This document shows positions 7,844 through 15,557 of a stretch of DNA of 28,137 nucleotides, piece by piece; within the stretch, counting starts at the first letter, position 1; the number at the start of each line of letters is the position of its first letter. The notes beneath the pieces were generated by a model. That model worked only from the letters and a program-made list of their open reading frames with translations, did no database searches and was not told the origin of the DNA. The DNA comes from a virus. A program made the translations under genes and the position numbers. The DNA is taken from positions 5 through 28,141 of the IMG/VR virus record IMGVR_UViG_3300001460_008321, one strand, 5' to 3'.

Positions 7844-8061
7844 ATCTTTTTGATAAAACAGAAAATACTTTACCTCAAAGCATCCTTACTAAATTGTTCG
7901 ACTGTACTGGTTCTCCTAGTGGAGGAAACAAAGGATTCTTTTTATTTTACATAAATGAATCAGGCCATCCTACCTTCTCCAGTAAAACAGACAATGCTTG
8001 TGTTGACATGGCTCTCACTAAATTGGTTGAAATATTCCAACAGCAGGAGGTGGGCGAATGA
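7840..8061 (+). CDS. Small hypothetical protein in replication operon
   Basis: This 73-aa protein of unknown function has no membrane segment, cysteine motif or repeat. It is predicted to be a small alpha/beta protein with a Gly-rich turn (GSPSGGNKGFFLFYI) and a C-terminal helix. It overlaps the nuclease and helicase genes by 4 nt each, and its last codons contain the helicase ribosome binding site. The place suggests a helicase accessory or loader-like role, but nothing in the sequence proves it. Confidence 0.5.
   Translation: MNLFDKTENTLPQSILTKLFDCTGSPSGGNKGFFLFYINESGHPTFSSKTDNACVDMALTKLVEIFQQQEVGE
8045..8051 (+). promoter_or_regulatory. Strong Shine-Dalgarno for the helicase gene
   Basis: AGGAGGT lies 6 nt before ATG 8058, inside the end of the preceding gene. 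It stands out because most starts in this window show weak or no Shine-Dalgarno. It fixes the helicase start and suggests high translation of this gene. Confidence 0.75.
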
Positions 8062-9605
8062 TAGCTAGCTTAGACTTAGAGAAGACAGTTTTGAAAGGTC
8101 TTCTCCAGCACCCTCACAAGTGGGCTGAAGTTTCAGTGTTCTTAAATGAAAAAGATTTCTTTAGCGATGATTCTGTTGTAAATCTATCTATCTTCAAGCT
8201 CATCCGAAATGCTCTGAATAACACAGAGACTATAGATGACACCATCCTCATACCAAGGTTAGAACAGCTCAAGGTCAGTTTCCCAGATAGTATTGATCTC
8301 CCAGAATATATTCGCTCCCTTGTCTATCATAAGATAACAGAAGATATATTTATTTCTTCGGTAAAGGAATTGAAAAAGTTCTCTGCGCGTAGAGAGATTT
8401 ATCGCTCCGCAAGGGACGTAGCCTCTTATGTTAAAAAGGTCGATCCTGACATAAAATATTCAGAAATTATAGATAAAGCTGACGAAATCTATAATAAAAA
8501 TATCAAAGAGTTTGAGTTCTCTGACGATGGACCAGTTAATCTTTTTGACATGATGGAAGATTTAGTGGAAGATAGAGGGAATAATCCTGTTGAAGAATCT
8601 GGATTAATGGGTCCACACGAAAGAATAAACGAGATTTACGGATCTCTTCTTCTTGAGGGTAATATCTCTGTTATTGTAGCTCGTTCTGGCGTGGGAAAAA
8701 CTCAGTTCTGCATGGACTATACTACAAGAACTGGAGCTAAATATAACATCCCCGTCTTACACTTTGACAATGGGGAGATGAGTGAAGAAGAGCTTACTTT
8801 CCGTCAATGTTCTGCGATGAGTGGTATCCCCGTTTACCTCCTACAAAGTGGAAAGTGGAGAACTTCTAGCTATAAGGACTGGTCTGTTGAAGAGGTTGTG
8901 GCGAGGGTACGTAGAACTTGGGATAAGATTAAGGCTGGCAATATGCAGTTTTATTATGTGAATGTTGCTGGCATGTCTGCGGAAGAGATGTGCTCTTATC
9001 TAAAAAGGTATTACTACTCTAAAGTTGGCAGGGGTAACAGAATGATTTTTAGTTTTGATTACATTAAGACAGACTTCAATAACCTTGGTAAGAATGAAGG
9101 TTGGCAGCAAGTAGCCTCGATGGTTCATTTGTTCAAGCAGACTATTCACAGAGACTTGTGTTTTGATGGGAAGCCTTGCGTGTCAATGATGACTTCTGTT
9201 CAAGCGAATAGACTTGGAATTACTAGTAACCGTAACGCAGACTCTATTGTTGACGATGAAAGCGTTGTTTCACTTTCTGATGGCATTACTCAATTCTGCT
9301 CTCATTTGTTTTTGTTGAGGACAAAGGTTGCAGATGAAATTCACCAAGATGGAGATCGATTCGGTACTCATAAGCTAGTAAACCTTAAGGCTCGACACTT
9401 AGGCAAAGACGCTCTCCGTGCTATCAATGCTGTTGAGATGCCAGATGGTTCTAACCGAAAGAACTTTATAAACTTGAATATTCAAAATTTTAGAATCGAA
9501 GAAAGAGGAGACCTTCAAGATATTGTAAACTCTGTTAATAACGTTGATGTTTCGCTAGAGACCAACGAGGGCAATGACGATATTCCAATGGTTCTTTCGC
9601 AATGA
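8058..9605 (+). CDS. DnaB-like replicative DNA helicase
   Basis: This 515-aa helicase unwinds the fork ahead of the polymerase and would recruit the primase encoded next to it. The N-terminal helical domain starts at LEKTVLKGLLQHPHKW, the DnaB_N pattern. The RecA-like motor has Walker A ARSGVGKT (A208-T215), the H1a-like block HFDNGEMSEEELTFRQ, Walker B MIFSFDYIKTD, and a downstream Gln/Arg region (SVQANRLG ... KARHLGKD) equivalent to motifs H3/H4. The size fits DnaB and T4 gp41. It has a strong ribosome binding site and overlaps the primase gene by ATGA. Confidence 0.9.
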   Translation: MIASLDLEKTVLKGLLQHPHKWAEVSVFLNEKDFFSDDSVVNLSIFKLIRNALNNTETIDDTILIPRLEQLKVSFPDSIDLPEYIRSLVYHKITEDIFISSVKELKKFSARREIYRSARDVASYVKKVDPDIKYSEIIDKADEIYNKNIKEFEFSDDGPVNLFDMMEDLVEDRGNNPVEESGLMGPHERINEIYGSLLLEGNISVIVARSGVGKTQFCMDYTTRTGAKYNIPVLHFDNGEMSEEELTFRQCSAMSGIPVYLLQSGKWRTSSYKDWSVEEVVARVRRTWDKIKAGNMQFYYVNVAGMSAEEMCSYLKRYYYSKVGRGNRMIFSFDYIKTDFNNLGKNEGWQQVASMVHLFKQTIHRDLCFDGKPCVSMMTSVQANRLGITSNRNADSIVDDESVVSLSDGITQFCSHLFLLRTKVADEIHQDGDRFGTHKLVNLKARHLGKDALRAINAVEMPDGSNRKNFINLNIQNFRIEERGDLQDIVNSVNNVDVSLETNEGNDDIPMVLSQ

Positions 9606-10651
9606 CTGATTACAGATCTATTTTGGAGGACTTAGGGTATAAACTCAAAGATCATGGTTCTTATTGGAGAACTAGCGCAGTCTACAGGTCTGGGAGTAAT
9701 ACTACGGCCCTTCAAATTTATAAAGACACTGGAGTTTGGAAAGACTATGTAGAGGATTCTATTTTTCTTCCTTTTAAAGCCTTACTCCAAAAAACTCTTA
9801 ATACAAATGATAAGAATGTTTTAAATTCTTATTTGAAGACGGATGGTGTAAATATATATGAACGTGCCAGAAAAAAGCATCTTTTGAGTGAGGAGAAAAC
9901 ATACCCAGATACTTGTTTAAATAGACTATTGCCTCATTATGATTTTTATTTTAACAGAGGGATCTCAGAAGATACTCTTAAAAAATTTAAATGTGGATTA
10001 GCTATGTCTGGCAAAATGTATCAGAGAGTTATATTCCCTATTATGCGCTCTGATGGTAAGATACACGGGTTTTCAGGTCGTAAGGTAACAGATGACCCTA
10101 GACCCAAATGGCTACACAATGGGAGGTGTTCTGATTGGTTTTATCCTTATTATAGTATAAATGATGTCGCTGATGCGATTGAAGAACATCGTTGCGTATA
10201 TGTGGTAGAATCTATTGGAGATTGCATTTCTTTATTTAACGCTGGGATTAAGAATGTACTTGTTTCTTTCGGCTTGAACGTTTCACCAAAGTTCATTTCT
10301 AAACTTCATAGTTTACCTTTAGATAAAATTATCATTGCGTTTAATAATGATTTTAATTCAGGTTCGAACAGGGGATTTGAAGGCTCAATAAAGTCTATAT
10401 TTAAACTCTGCGATCAAATTGATTTTGACAAAGTATTCTTTTCCCCTCCTCCAGAGAATGATTTTGGAGACATGGATAAAGGTCAAATAGATAAATATGT
10501 TGAATATTGCGACTCAGTTAAACATAATGAATCGATGGCTAACGTTATTGATTTCGCTAAAGAGATGAATAAACGTGGGGTCAATAAAACATTCACTTCC
10601 AATTTACGGAAGTTTGAAAAAAAATACGACTTCCATTATGGAGAAATCTAA
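9602..10651 (+). CDS. DNA primase with TOPRIM domain, zinc site lost
   Basis: This 349-aa primase lays RNA primers for lagging-strand synthesis. The N-terminal 50 residues follow the CHC2-domain outline (GSYWRTSAVYR ... ALQIYKDTGVWKDY) but contain no Cys or His cluster, so the zinc ribbon is gone. A central block, YFNRGISEDTLKKFKCG and VIFPIMRSDGKIHGFSGRK, matches the DnaG/T7 catalytic core. TOPRIM is seen as VYVVESIGDCISLFNAGI and IIIAFNNDFN. The usual D-x-D is N-N-D here, with the Glu and Asp of ESIGD intact. It overlaps helicase and nuclease genes, so helicase and primase are made together. It has no fused helicase, unlike T7 gp4. Confidence 0.82.
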   Translation: MTDYRSILEDLGYKLKDHGSYWRTSAVYRSGSNTTALQIYKDTGVWKDYVEDSIFLPFKALLQKTLNTNDKNVLNSYLKTDGVNIYERARKKHLLSEEKTYPDTCLNRLLPHYDFYFNRGISEDTLKKFKCGLAMSGKMYQRVIFPIMRSDGKIHGFSGRKVTDDPRPKWLHNGRCSDWFYPYYSINDVADAIEEHRCVYVVESIGDCISLFNAGIKNVLVSFGLNVSPKFISKLHSLPLDKIIIAFNNDFNSGSNRGFEGSIKSIFKLCDQIDFDKVFFSPPPENDFGDMDKGQIDKYVEYCDSVKHNESMANVIDFAKEMNKRGVNKTFTSNLRKFEKKYDFHYGEI

Positions 10652-11684
10652 AAATAAGCCTCTCTCAGCCTCTCGCATAAAAACAATGCAAACTTGTACT
10701 TGGCAATATTGGGCCAAGTATCATCTGCGCTTACCAGATAAATCTAATCATGGATCTTTGCGTGGGACAATCTGCCATGCTGTTTTTGAGAACTTAGGTA
10801 ATCCTAAACACAGGAAGCATTATACAGCGATTATCAAAGCTCAAGATATAAATGTTAGTCCTCCGATTAAGAGGATGATAGAAGCTTACGCTAAAAAGTA
10901 TGAGATAGACGACTTTGAGAATATGGACCTAATCAACAAGATGACAGTTGAGGGTCTGAATTTTGATTTCTTTGGGGACACAGAGGGGAAGCCTACAGAA
11001 GCTATCTCTGAGAAAGATTTCGACATCTCTGTAAATGAAGGCGATAAGGATTATCGGATACTAGGCTTTATAGATAAACTATTTTTATTTAAAAGAAAAA
11101 AAACAGCTATAATCCGAGATTTCAAAACCTCAAAAAGTATCTTTGAAGGTAAGGAGTATACAGACAACATGCAGGATTACATGTATTGTCTTGCTGTTAA
11201 ATACTTGTATCCAGAATACTTGAAGAGACGCATGGAGTTCTTATTCTTAAAGTTCGACTTGAACGGGGAAGGTCTTATGGCTATGGAGCCGTTAGATGAA
11301 CTAGACTTAGAAGGTTTTGAATATTTTTTGACTGATGTTCAACAGGTAATCAATAATTTCAATCACAATACTGCGGTTAGTGGCCTTGCTTGGGATAAGG
11401 GGTATCCAGCGAAGGAAGAAGGGTTTGCTGGTAAAATTGTTTGTGGCAGAGCTACTCGCGTAGGACAATTAAAAAAGAACGGAGATTTAATGTGGCACTG
11501 TCCATTCAAGTTTCCATTTGAGTATTACCATTTGCTTGGAGAAAAAGACAAGTTCATTAAGTCGTCTTACGTTAAAGAAAATTTACAAGTTATGCTCGAC
11601 GAAGGAGTAGGGACTCATATTGAGAAGAAAAAATATTCTGGTTGCCCGTCTTTTTCGTTTGACAACACGAGTGATCTTCTTTAG
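10638..11684 (+). CDS. RecB/Cas4-like PD-(D/E)XK nuclease
   Basis: This 348-aa nuclease belongs to the PDDEXK_1 (RecB/AddB/Cas4) superfamily. The N-terminal signature is PLSASRIKTMQTCTWQYWAKY with the R-G-T...H.vfE helix (SLRGTICHAVFENL). The catalytic core is D146 in LGFIDKL and D161-F-K163 in IRDFKTSKS, followed by the Q-x-x-x-Y motif QDYMYCLAV. ATG 10638 is chosen because it sits just before the conserved domain and overlaps the primase stop by 14 nt; an earlier in-frame start only adds residues read from primase sequence. Four Cys (20, 269, 288, 336) are present, but their spacing does not match the usual Fe-S pattern. Role: end processing for recombination or replication. Confidence 0.85.
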   Translation: MEKSKNKPLSASRIKTMQTCTWQYWAKYHLRLPDKSNHGSLRGTICHAVFENLGNPKHRKHYTAIIKAQDINVSPPIKRMIEAYAKKYEIDDFENMDLINKMTVEGLNFDFFGDTEGKPTEAISEKDFDISVNEGDKDYRILGFIDKLFLFKRKKTAIIRDFKTSKSIFEGKEYTDNMQDYMYCLAVKYLYPEYLKRRMEFLFLKFDLNGEGLMAMEPLDELDLEGFEYFLTDVQQVINNFNHNTAVSGLAWDKGYPAKEEGFAGKIVCGRATRVGQLKKNGDLMWHCPFKFPFEYYHLLGEKDKFIKSSYVKENLQVMLDEGVGTHIEKKKYSGCPSFSFDNTSDLL

Positions 11685-11693
11685 AATTCCTGC

Positions 11694-12395
11694 ATGATCC
11701 CTCTTTTTAAGAGTCAGTTTAGTGTAGGTAAGTCTATTCTCACCGCAGAGAAAATATTGGATATAGCTAAAACCGACCAATTAGGAAAGGTTGTTTTACT
11801 TGAAGACACTTTTTATGGGTTTAGAGTATTTAACAAGCTCTTTCAAGAGGAGGAGGTTCCATTTGTTTTTGGATTAAAGATATCTGTTCTTAATACAGAG
11901 GGGGACTACAGCGAAAAACCTAGCAAGCTAGCTCTTTTTGCGAAAAACAACGAAGGAATACGAGATTTGAAAAGGATGTATTCTAACGCCTCTTTGAATG
12001 ACCGAAATTCTTTGATTTTATCTGAGTATAACAAAATTGATTTTAAGAATCTAAAAGTGTGCGTCCCATTCTACGACTCTTATATCTTTAATAATTTATT
12101 TCATTTTGGCTTATCTCACATAGATATTAAAGACTTAGATCCGGTTTACTTTATCGAAGATAATAATCACCCCTTTGATTTCCAAATTAAATCTATTATT
12201 GACAGTCTTGATGTTAAGACTCAAACTGTTAAGACGATACTTCATCGTGACAAAGATGACTTTGCTGCTTTACAAATGTATAAAGCAGCTTGTAATAGAT
12301 CTGGAGGTAGGACTCCAACCTTCCAAAACCCAAACTTAAATCACTTCTGCTCAGACGAGTTCTGTTGGGAGTCTTATAAAGATGCTACCACATAA
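11694..12395 (+). CDS. Detached, degenerate PHP domain of DNA polymerase III alpha
   Basis: This 233-aa protein resembles the N-terminal PHP domain of DnaE. MIPLFKSQFSVGKSILTAEK parallels the DnaE start (HL.vHSdYS...g), KVVLLEDTFYGFRVFNKLF parallels the alTDh.nl.G...fy block, and VPFVFGLKISV parallels gikPIiG.e. The metal-binding H-x-H and D-H residues are replaced (K-S-Q and E-D), so phosphoesterase activity is not expected. In cellular DnaE this domain is fused to the polymerase; here it is a separate gene two positions before the polymerase core. It probably serves as a structural subunit that rebuilds the full alpha surface. It starts 9 nt after the nuclease gene and overlaps the exonuclease by 14 nt. 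The match is by eye over limited motifs. Confidence 0.65.
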   Translation: MIPLFKSQFSVGKSILTAEKILDIAKTDQLGKVVLLEDTFYGFRVFNKLFQEEEVPFVFGLKISVLNTEGDYSEKPSKLALFAKNNEGIRDLKRMYSNASLNDRNSLILSEYNKIDFKNLKVCVPFYDSYIFNNLFHFGLSHIDIKDLDPVYFIEDNNHPFDFQIKSIIDSLDVKTQTVKTILHRDKDDFAALQMYKAACNRSGGRTPTFQNPNLNHFCSDEFCWESYKDATT

Positions 12396-12996
12396 TCAAA
12401 AATATTTAGTCTTTGACACGGAGACTGAGGGTCTTAATTTGCACTCTTCTCGTACTTGGCAAGTTTCATGGTTGATTTGCCAAGGCAATAGAGTCATTAA
12501 AGAGAACGATAGATATATTAGCCATAAAGACCTACAAATTAATAAAAAAGTGGAGCATTTGACAGGCTTCAGTTGGGATAAGTATAACGAGAGGAAGGAG
12601 CCTTTGAAGAAAGTTTGGGCTGATTTTAAAGTTGATTTATTTAACCCAGAATATAAAATTGTTGGTCAGAACCTTTTGGGCTTTGATGTCTACATGGTGG
12701 CTTGCATGCAAAGGTTGTTGGGGGAAACTCCTGATTATTCGTATCTTAATCGAATTTATGACACTAGAGCCTTCGGCAAGGCTTACAGAGAAGATCTCGA
12801 CAAGCCCAAGAAAGATTTGTTGAGTTGGCAGTATAAGATAATCCATGACCGATCCCTCAAGTCGAGAGTTTCTCAAAACCAATTGCTTAAATTCTTTGGC
12901 ATAGAGTTTGAAGAAGAGAAGTTGCATGATGCCTTATATGATAATAAGATGTGCTTCAAGGTTTTTTCTGCACTTAAAAAAGAAATGAATTTGTAA
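12382..12996 (+). CDS. DnaQ-like 3'-5' proofreading exonuclease (DEDDh)
   Basis: This 204-aa exonuclease is probably the proofreading subunit of the adjacent polymerase. Exo I is F11-D-T-E-T15, Exo II is VGQNLLGFD (N97, D102) and Exo III is H182-D-A-L-Y-D187, giving the full DEDDh set. The length is close to the E. coli epsilon catalytic domain. It lies between the PHP gene (14-nt overlap) and the polymerase core (TAATG overlap), an order that points to one assembled replicase. No obvious clamp-binding QxxLF-type peptide is visible. Confidence 0.9.
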   Translation: MLPHNQKYLVFDTETEGLNLHSSRTWQVSWLICQGNRVIKENDRYISHKDLQINKKVEHLTGFSWDKYNERKEPLKKVWADFKVDLFNPEYKIVGQNLLGFDVYMVACMQRLLGETPDYSYLNRIYDTRAFGKAYREDLDKPKKDLLSWQYKIIHDRSLKSRVSQNQLLKFFGIEFEEEKLHDALYDNKMCFKVFSALKKEMNL

Positions 12997-15557
12997 TGTT
13001 TAAAGATTTTTCTGTTTACGACGATTGTGAGCCTATTGGCGTTGAATTACCTAAGACTTCTGTCAGCGAAGCTGTATTGAGGAGTATTGGGCTTGGCGAA
13101 GAAAGCTCCACTAAAGAAATTATGTATGAGCTTACCCGCAAAGGATTGCGGGACAAAGGAATTACAAAGTATGAGAATAAAAAAGAATATTTTGATCGTG
13201 CCAAACAAGAGCTAGAGACTTTTGAAGAGCTTGGATTTACAGATTATATTTTGTTAAATTGGGATGTTTTAAACTTTTGCCATGAAAATAGTATTCCCAC
13301 CGGAGCAGGTCGTGGTTCTGCTGCTGGATCTTTAGTTTTGTATTTGCTTAGGGTTACTAATATTGATCCCATTCCTCACAATTTGTTCTTTGAACGTTTT
13401 GTATCAAAGAGTCGTGCTAAAAAAGTTTACGACAAACGAAATAAAGAGTTTCTTGTTGGCAGTCTACTTCCTGATGTTGACTCAGATATCAGTTATGAGC
13501 AAAGACAGAGAGTCATTCAATACATTGAAGAAAAACATAAGGGCAGGACAGCAAAAATTTTAACCTTCAACACTTTTAGTTCGAAGCTTTGCATTAGAGA
13601 GGCTACCAAGTATTTTGATGAAGCCAAAGAGGACCAAGCTAATTCAGTTAGTGACATGATTCCGAAACTTCATGGCAAAGTATCTTCTTTAGATAATGCG
13701 AGAGAAGAGAATGAGAAGCTCGACAATTGGGCTAAAAAACATAGTAGGACTTTTATTAATGCGAAGAAGATTGAGAATCTAATTAAAAACACAGGAGTCC
13801 ATCCATCTGGCATTGCTATTTGCTCTCAATCAATAGGAGATGTTGTGCCTCTTCAAAAAACTAAAGATGGAGACTTAGTAACAGGTTACAATATGCACGA
13901 TGTTGCTGACCTCATGGTTAAGTTCGATATTCTTGGTCTTAGGACATTAACAATCGCTCACAGGACTTGCGACAAGATTGGCATTGGCATAGATGAAATA
14001 GACCCTAATGACCCATTCATATATGAGAAGCTTCAAACCTATAATCATCCAGAAGGTCTCTTCCAGATTTCAGCAGATACAAACTTCAGGGTTTGCCAAG
14101 ACGTAAAGCCTGACAATCTCAATGAACTTTCTGACGTTGTAGCTCTTGCTAGACCGGGGGCTTTACAATTTGTTGACGAATATGTCCGACAGAAACAAGC
14201 CCCTCAATCAAGCAACCTTCATAAAGAGCTAGATGAAATCCTATCTTGGTCTAAAAACGTTATCTTGTATCAAGAGCAGTTGATGCAGATTGCTAACAAG
14301 GTTTTCGGTTTGACTCTAGAAGAGGCAGAAACTCTTCGTCGCATTGTTGGTAAGAAGAAGGTTGAGGAAATGCCGAAGTGGAAAGATAGAATTTATGATG
14401 CTGCACAAGCTCTAGGTTTAGATAGTCAGATCAGTGATTTCTACTGGACTGCCCTACAAGCTTCTGCTGACTACTCATTCAACAAGTCTCACAGTTTCGC
14501 TTATGCTGAATTGGCAGCTAAGACAGTTTATTTGAAGTACAAATATCCTAGAGAGTTCTTCTTGTCTGTCCTTGAGTCTTCTGAGTTTGACCCAGAGCCT
14601 CTTGAAGTTGTTGCTTCTGTCCATCAAGAGTTAGATTACTTTGGTGTTCGATTATTACCTCCAAGCCTATTTAAATCAAAAATGGACTTTTCTATTGAAG
14701 GTGACAACATTAGATATGGCCTTAATGGAATCAAAGGTATTTCTTCTAAATCTAAAGAAGGTCTTTTATCTTTCAAAGGGTCAGACGGGTTTGAAAGCAA
14801 ATATGATGTATTCATGGCAGCTAAAAATTGTGGAATTAATATCTCAGTGCTAGCTGCTTTGATTCAAGCTGGATCTATGGACGAGTCTACAGAAAAAAGA
14901 GGCAGGTTAGTTTTAGAGGCTCAAGCTTTCAACATATTGACAGACAGGGAGAAGAGAAATTTTAATCTATTTAAAGAGAGGTTTGGTGATGATGTTTTAA
15001 AAGCAATATCGGAAGTGATAAGGGTGAACGCTATTGCTGATGATGGTCGCCCAATAATGAAAGAATCTAGGTTTAATACCTTTAAGAAAAATTTTAAGAA
15101 TTACAAAGAGATCTTCGACAAGAATAAGCCATTCCAGAAGTTTTGTAATTGGTGGTATGAAAATACTTTATTGGGTTATAGTTACTCTTTCGATTTGAGA
15201 GACTGCTTTGAAGATGAATTCGGTTCCATGAGTAGTCTAAGAGAAATAGATGAGATCTCAGAAAGAACGAGTTTCAAGGTAGCTTGCCAAGTAAAAGATT
15301 TCTTCACAAATATCTCTCAAAGCGGTAATAAGTATATGATGATTAATGTTTCAGACAATACAGGCTCATCTAAATTTTTAATGATGGATAATTCTAGATC
15401 TAATACTCTTTCAGACTTCCTTTCACAATATAAAATATCGAAAGAGTGCATTTTGATCTTGAATGCTAGTAAAGGCCGTGGTAGTAGTTTTATAACTTCG
15501 GCTAGGGTGATTGATACTAAAATCATGATGAAGCTTAGAGATCTGAATAAAAAATGA
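12996..15557 (+). CDS. DNA polymerase III alpha catalytic core (DnaE-type, without PHP)
   Basis: This 853-aa family-C DNA polymerase is the phage replicase. The palm carries G103-A-G-R-G-S-A-A-G-S and the metal motif P159-D-V-D-S-D164. The third catalytic Asp is D311 in VKFDILGLRTLTIAHR. Further DnaE blocks are FFERFVS, HPSGIAI, VALARPGALQF, TLRRIVGKKK and SYSFNKSHSFAYA, followed by a thumb/fingers region. A C-terminal OB fold is suggested by SFKVACQVKDFF...GNKYMMINVSDNTG. It is shorter than E. coli alpha (1160 aa) chiefly because the PHP domain is encoded separately upstream. No clamp-binding motif is clear and no sliding clamp gene is in the window. It overlaps the exonuclease (TAATG) and the Clp-like gene (ATGA). 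Confidence 0.93.
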   Translation: MFKDFSVYDDCEPIGVELPKTSVSEAVLRSIGLGEESSTKEIMYELTRKGLRDKGITKYENKKEYFDRAKQELETFEELGFTDYILLNWDVLNFCHENSIPTGAGRGSAAGSLVLYLLRVTNIDPIPHNLFFERFVSKSRAKKVYDKRNKEFLVGSLLPDVDSDISYEQRQRVIQYIEEKHKGRTAKILTFNTFSSKLCIREATKYFDEAKEDQANSVSDMIPKLHGKVSSLDNAREENEKLDNWAKKHSRTFINAKKIENLIKNTGVHPSGIAICSQSIGDVVPLQKTKDGDLVTGYNMHDVADLMVKFDILGLRTLTIAHRTCDKIGIGIDEIDPNDPFIYEKLQTYNHPEGLFQISADTNFRVCQDVKPDNLNELSDVVALARPGALQFVDEYVRQKQAPQSSNLHKELDEILSWSKNVILYQEQLMQIANKVFGLTLEEAETLRRIVGKKKVEEMPKWKDRIYDAAQALGLDSQISDFYWTALQASADYSFNKSHSFAYAELAAKTVYLKYKYPREFFLSVLESSEFDPEPLEVVASVHQELDYFGVRLLPPSLFKSKMDFSIEGDNIRYGLNGIKGISSKSKEGLLSFKGSDGFESKYDVFMAAKNCGINISVLAALIQAGSMDESTEKRGRLVLEAQAFNILTDREKRNFNLFKERFGDDVLKAISEVIRVNAIADDGRPIMKESRFNTFKKNFKNYKEIFDKNKPFQKFCNWWYENTLLGYSYSFDLRDCFEDEFGSMSSLREIDEISERTSFKVACQVKDFFTNISQSGNKYMMINVSDNTGSSKFLMMDNSRSNTLSDFLSQYKISKECILILNASKGRGSSFITSARVIDTKIMMKLRDLNKK

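Noticed and set aside
10638-11684. Iron-sulfur cluster in the RecB-like nuclease
   Set aside because: Four Cys exist, but the spacing (20, 269, 288, 336) does not match the C...C-x2-C-x5-C pattern of Cas4/AddB.
11583-11780. Minus-strand ORF across the nuclease/PHP junction
   Set aside because: Shadow of two well-supported + strand genes; no family features.
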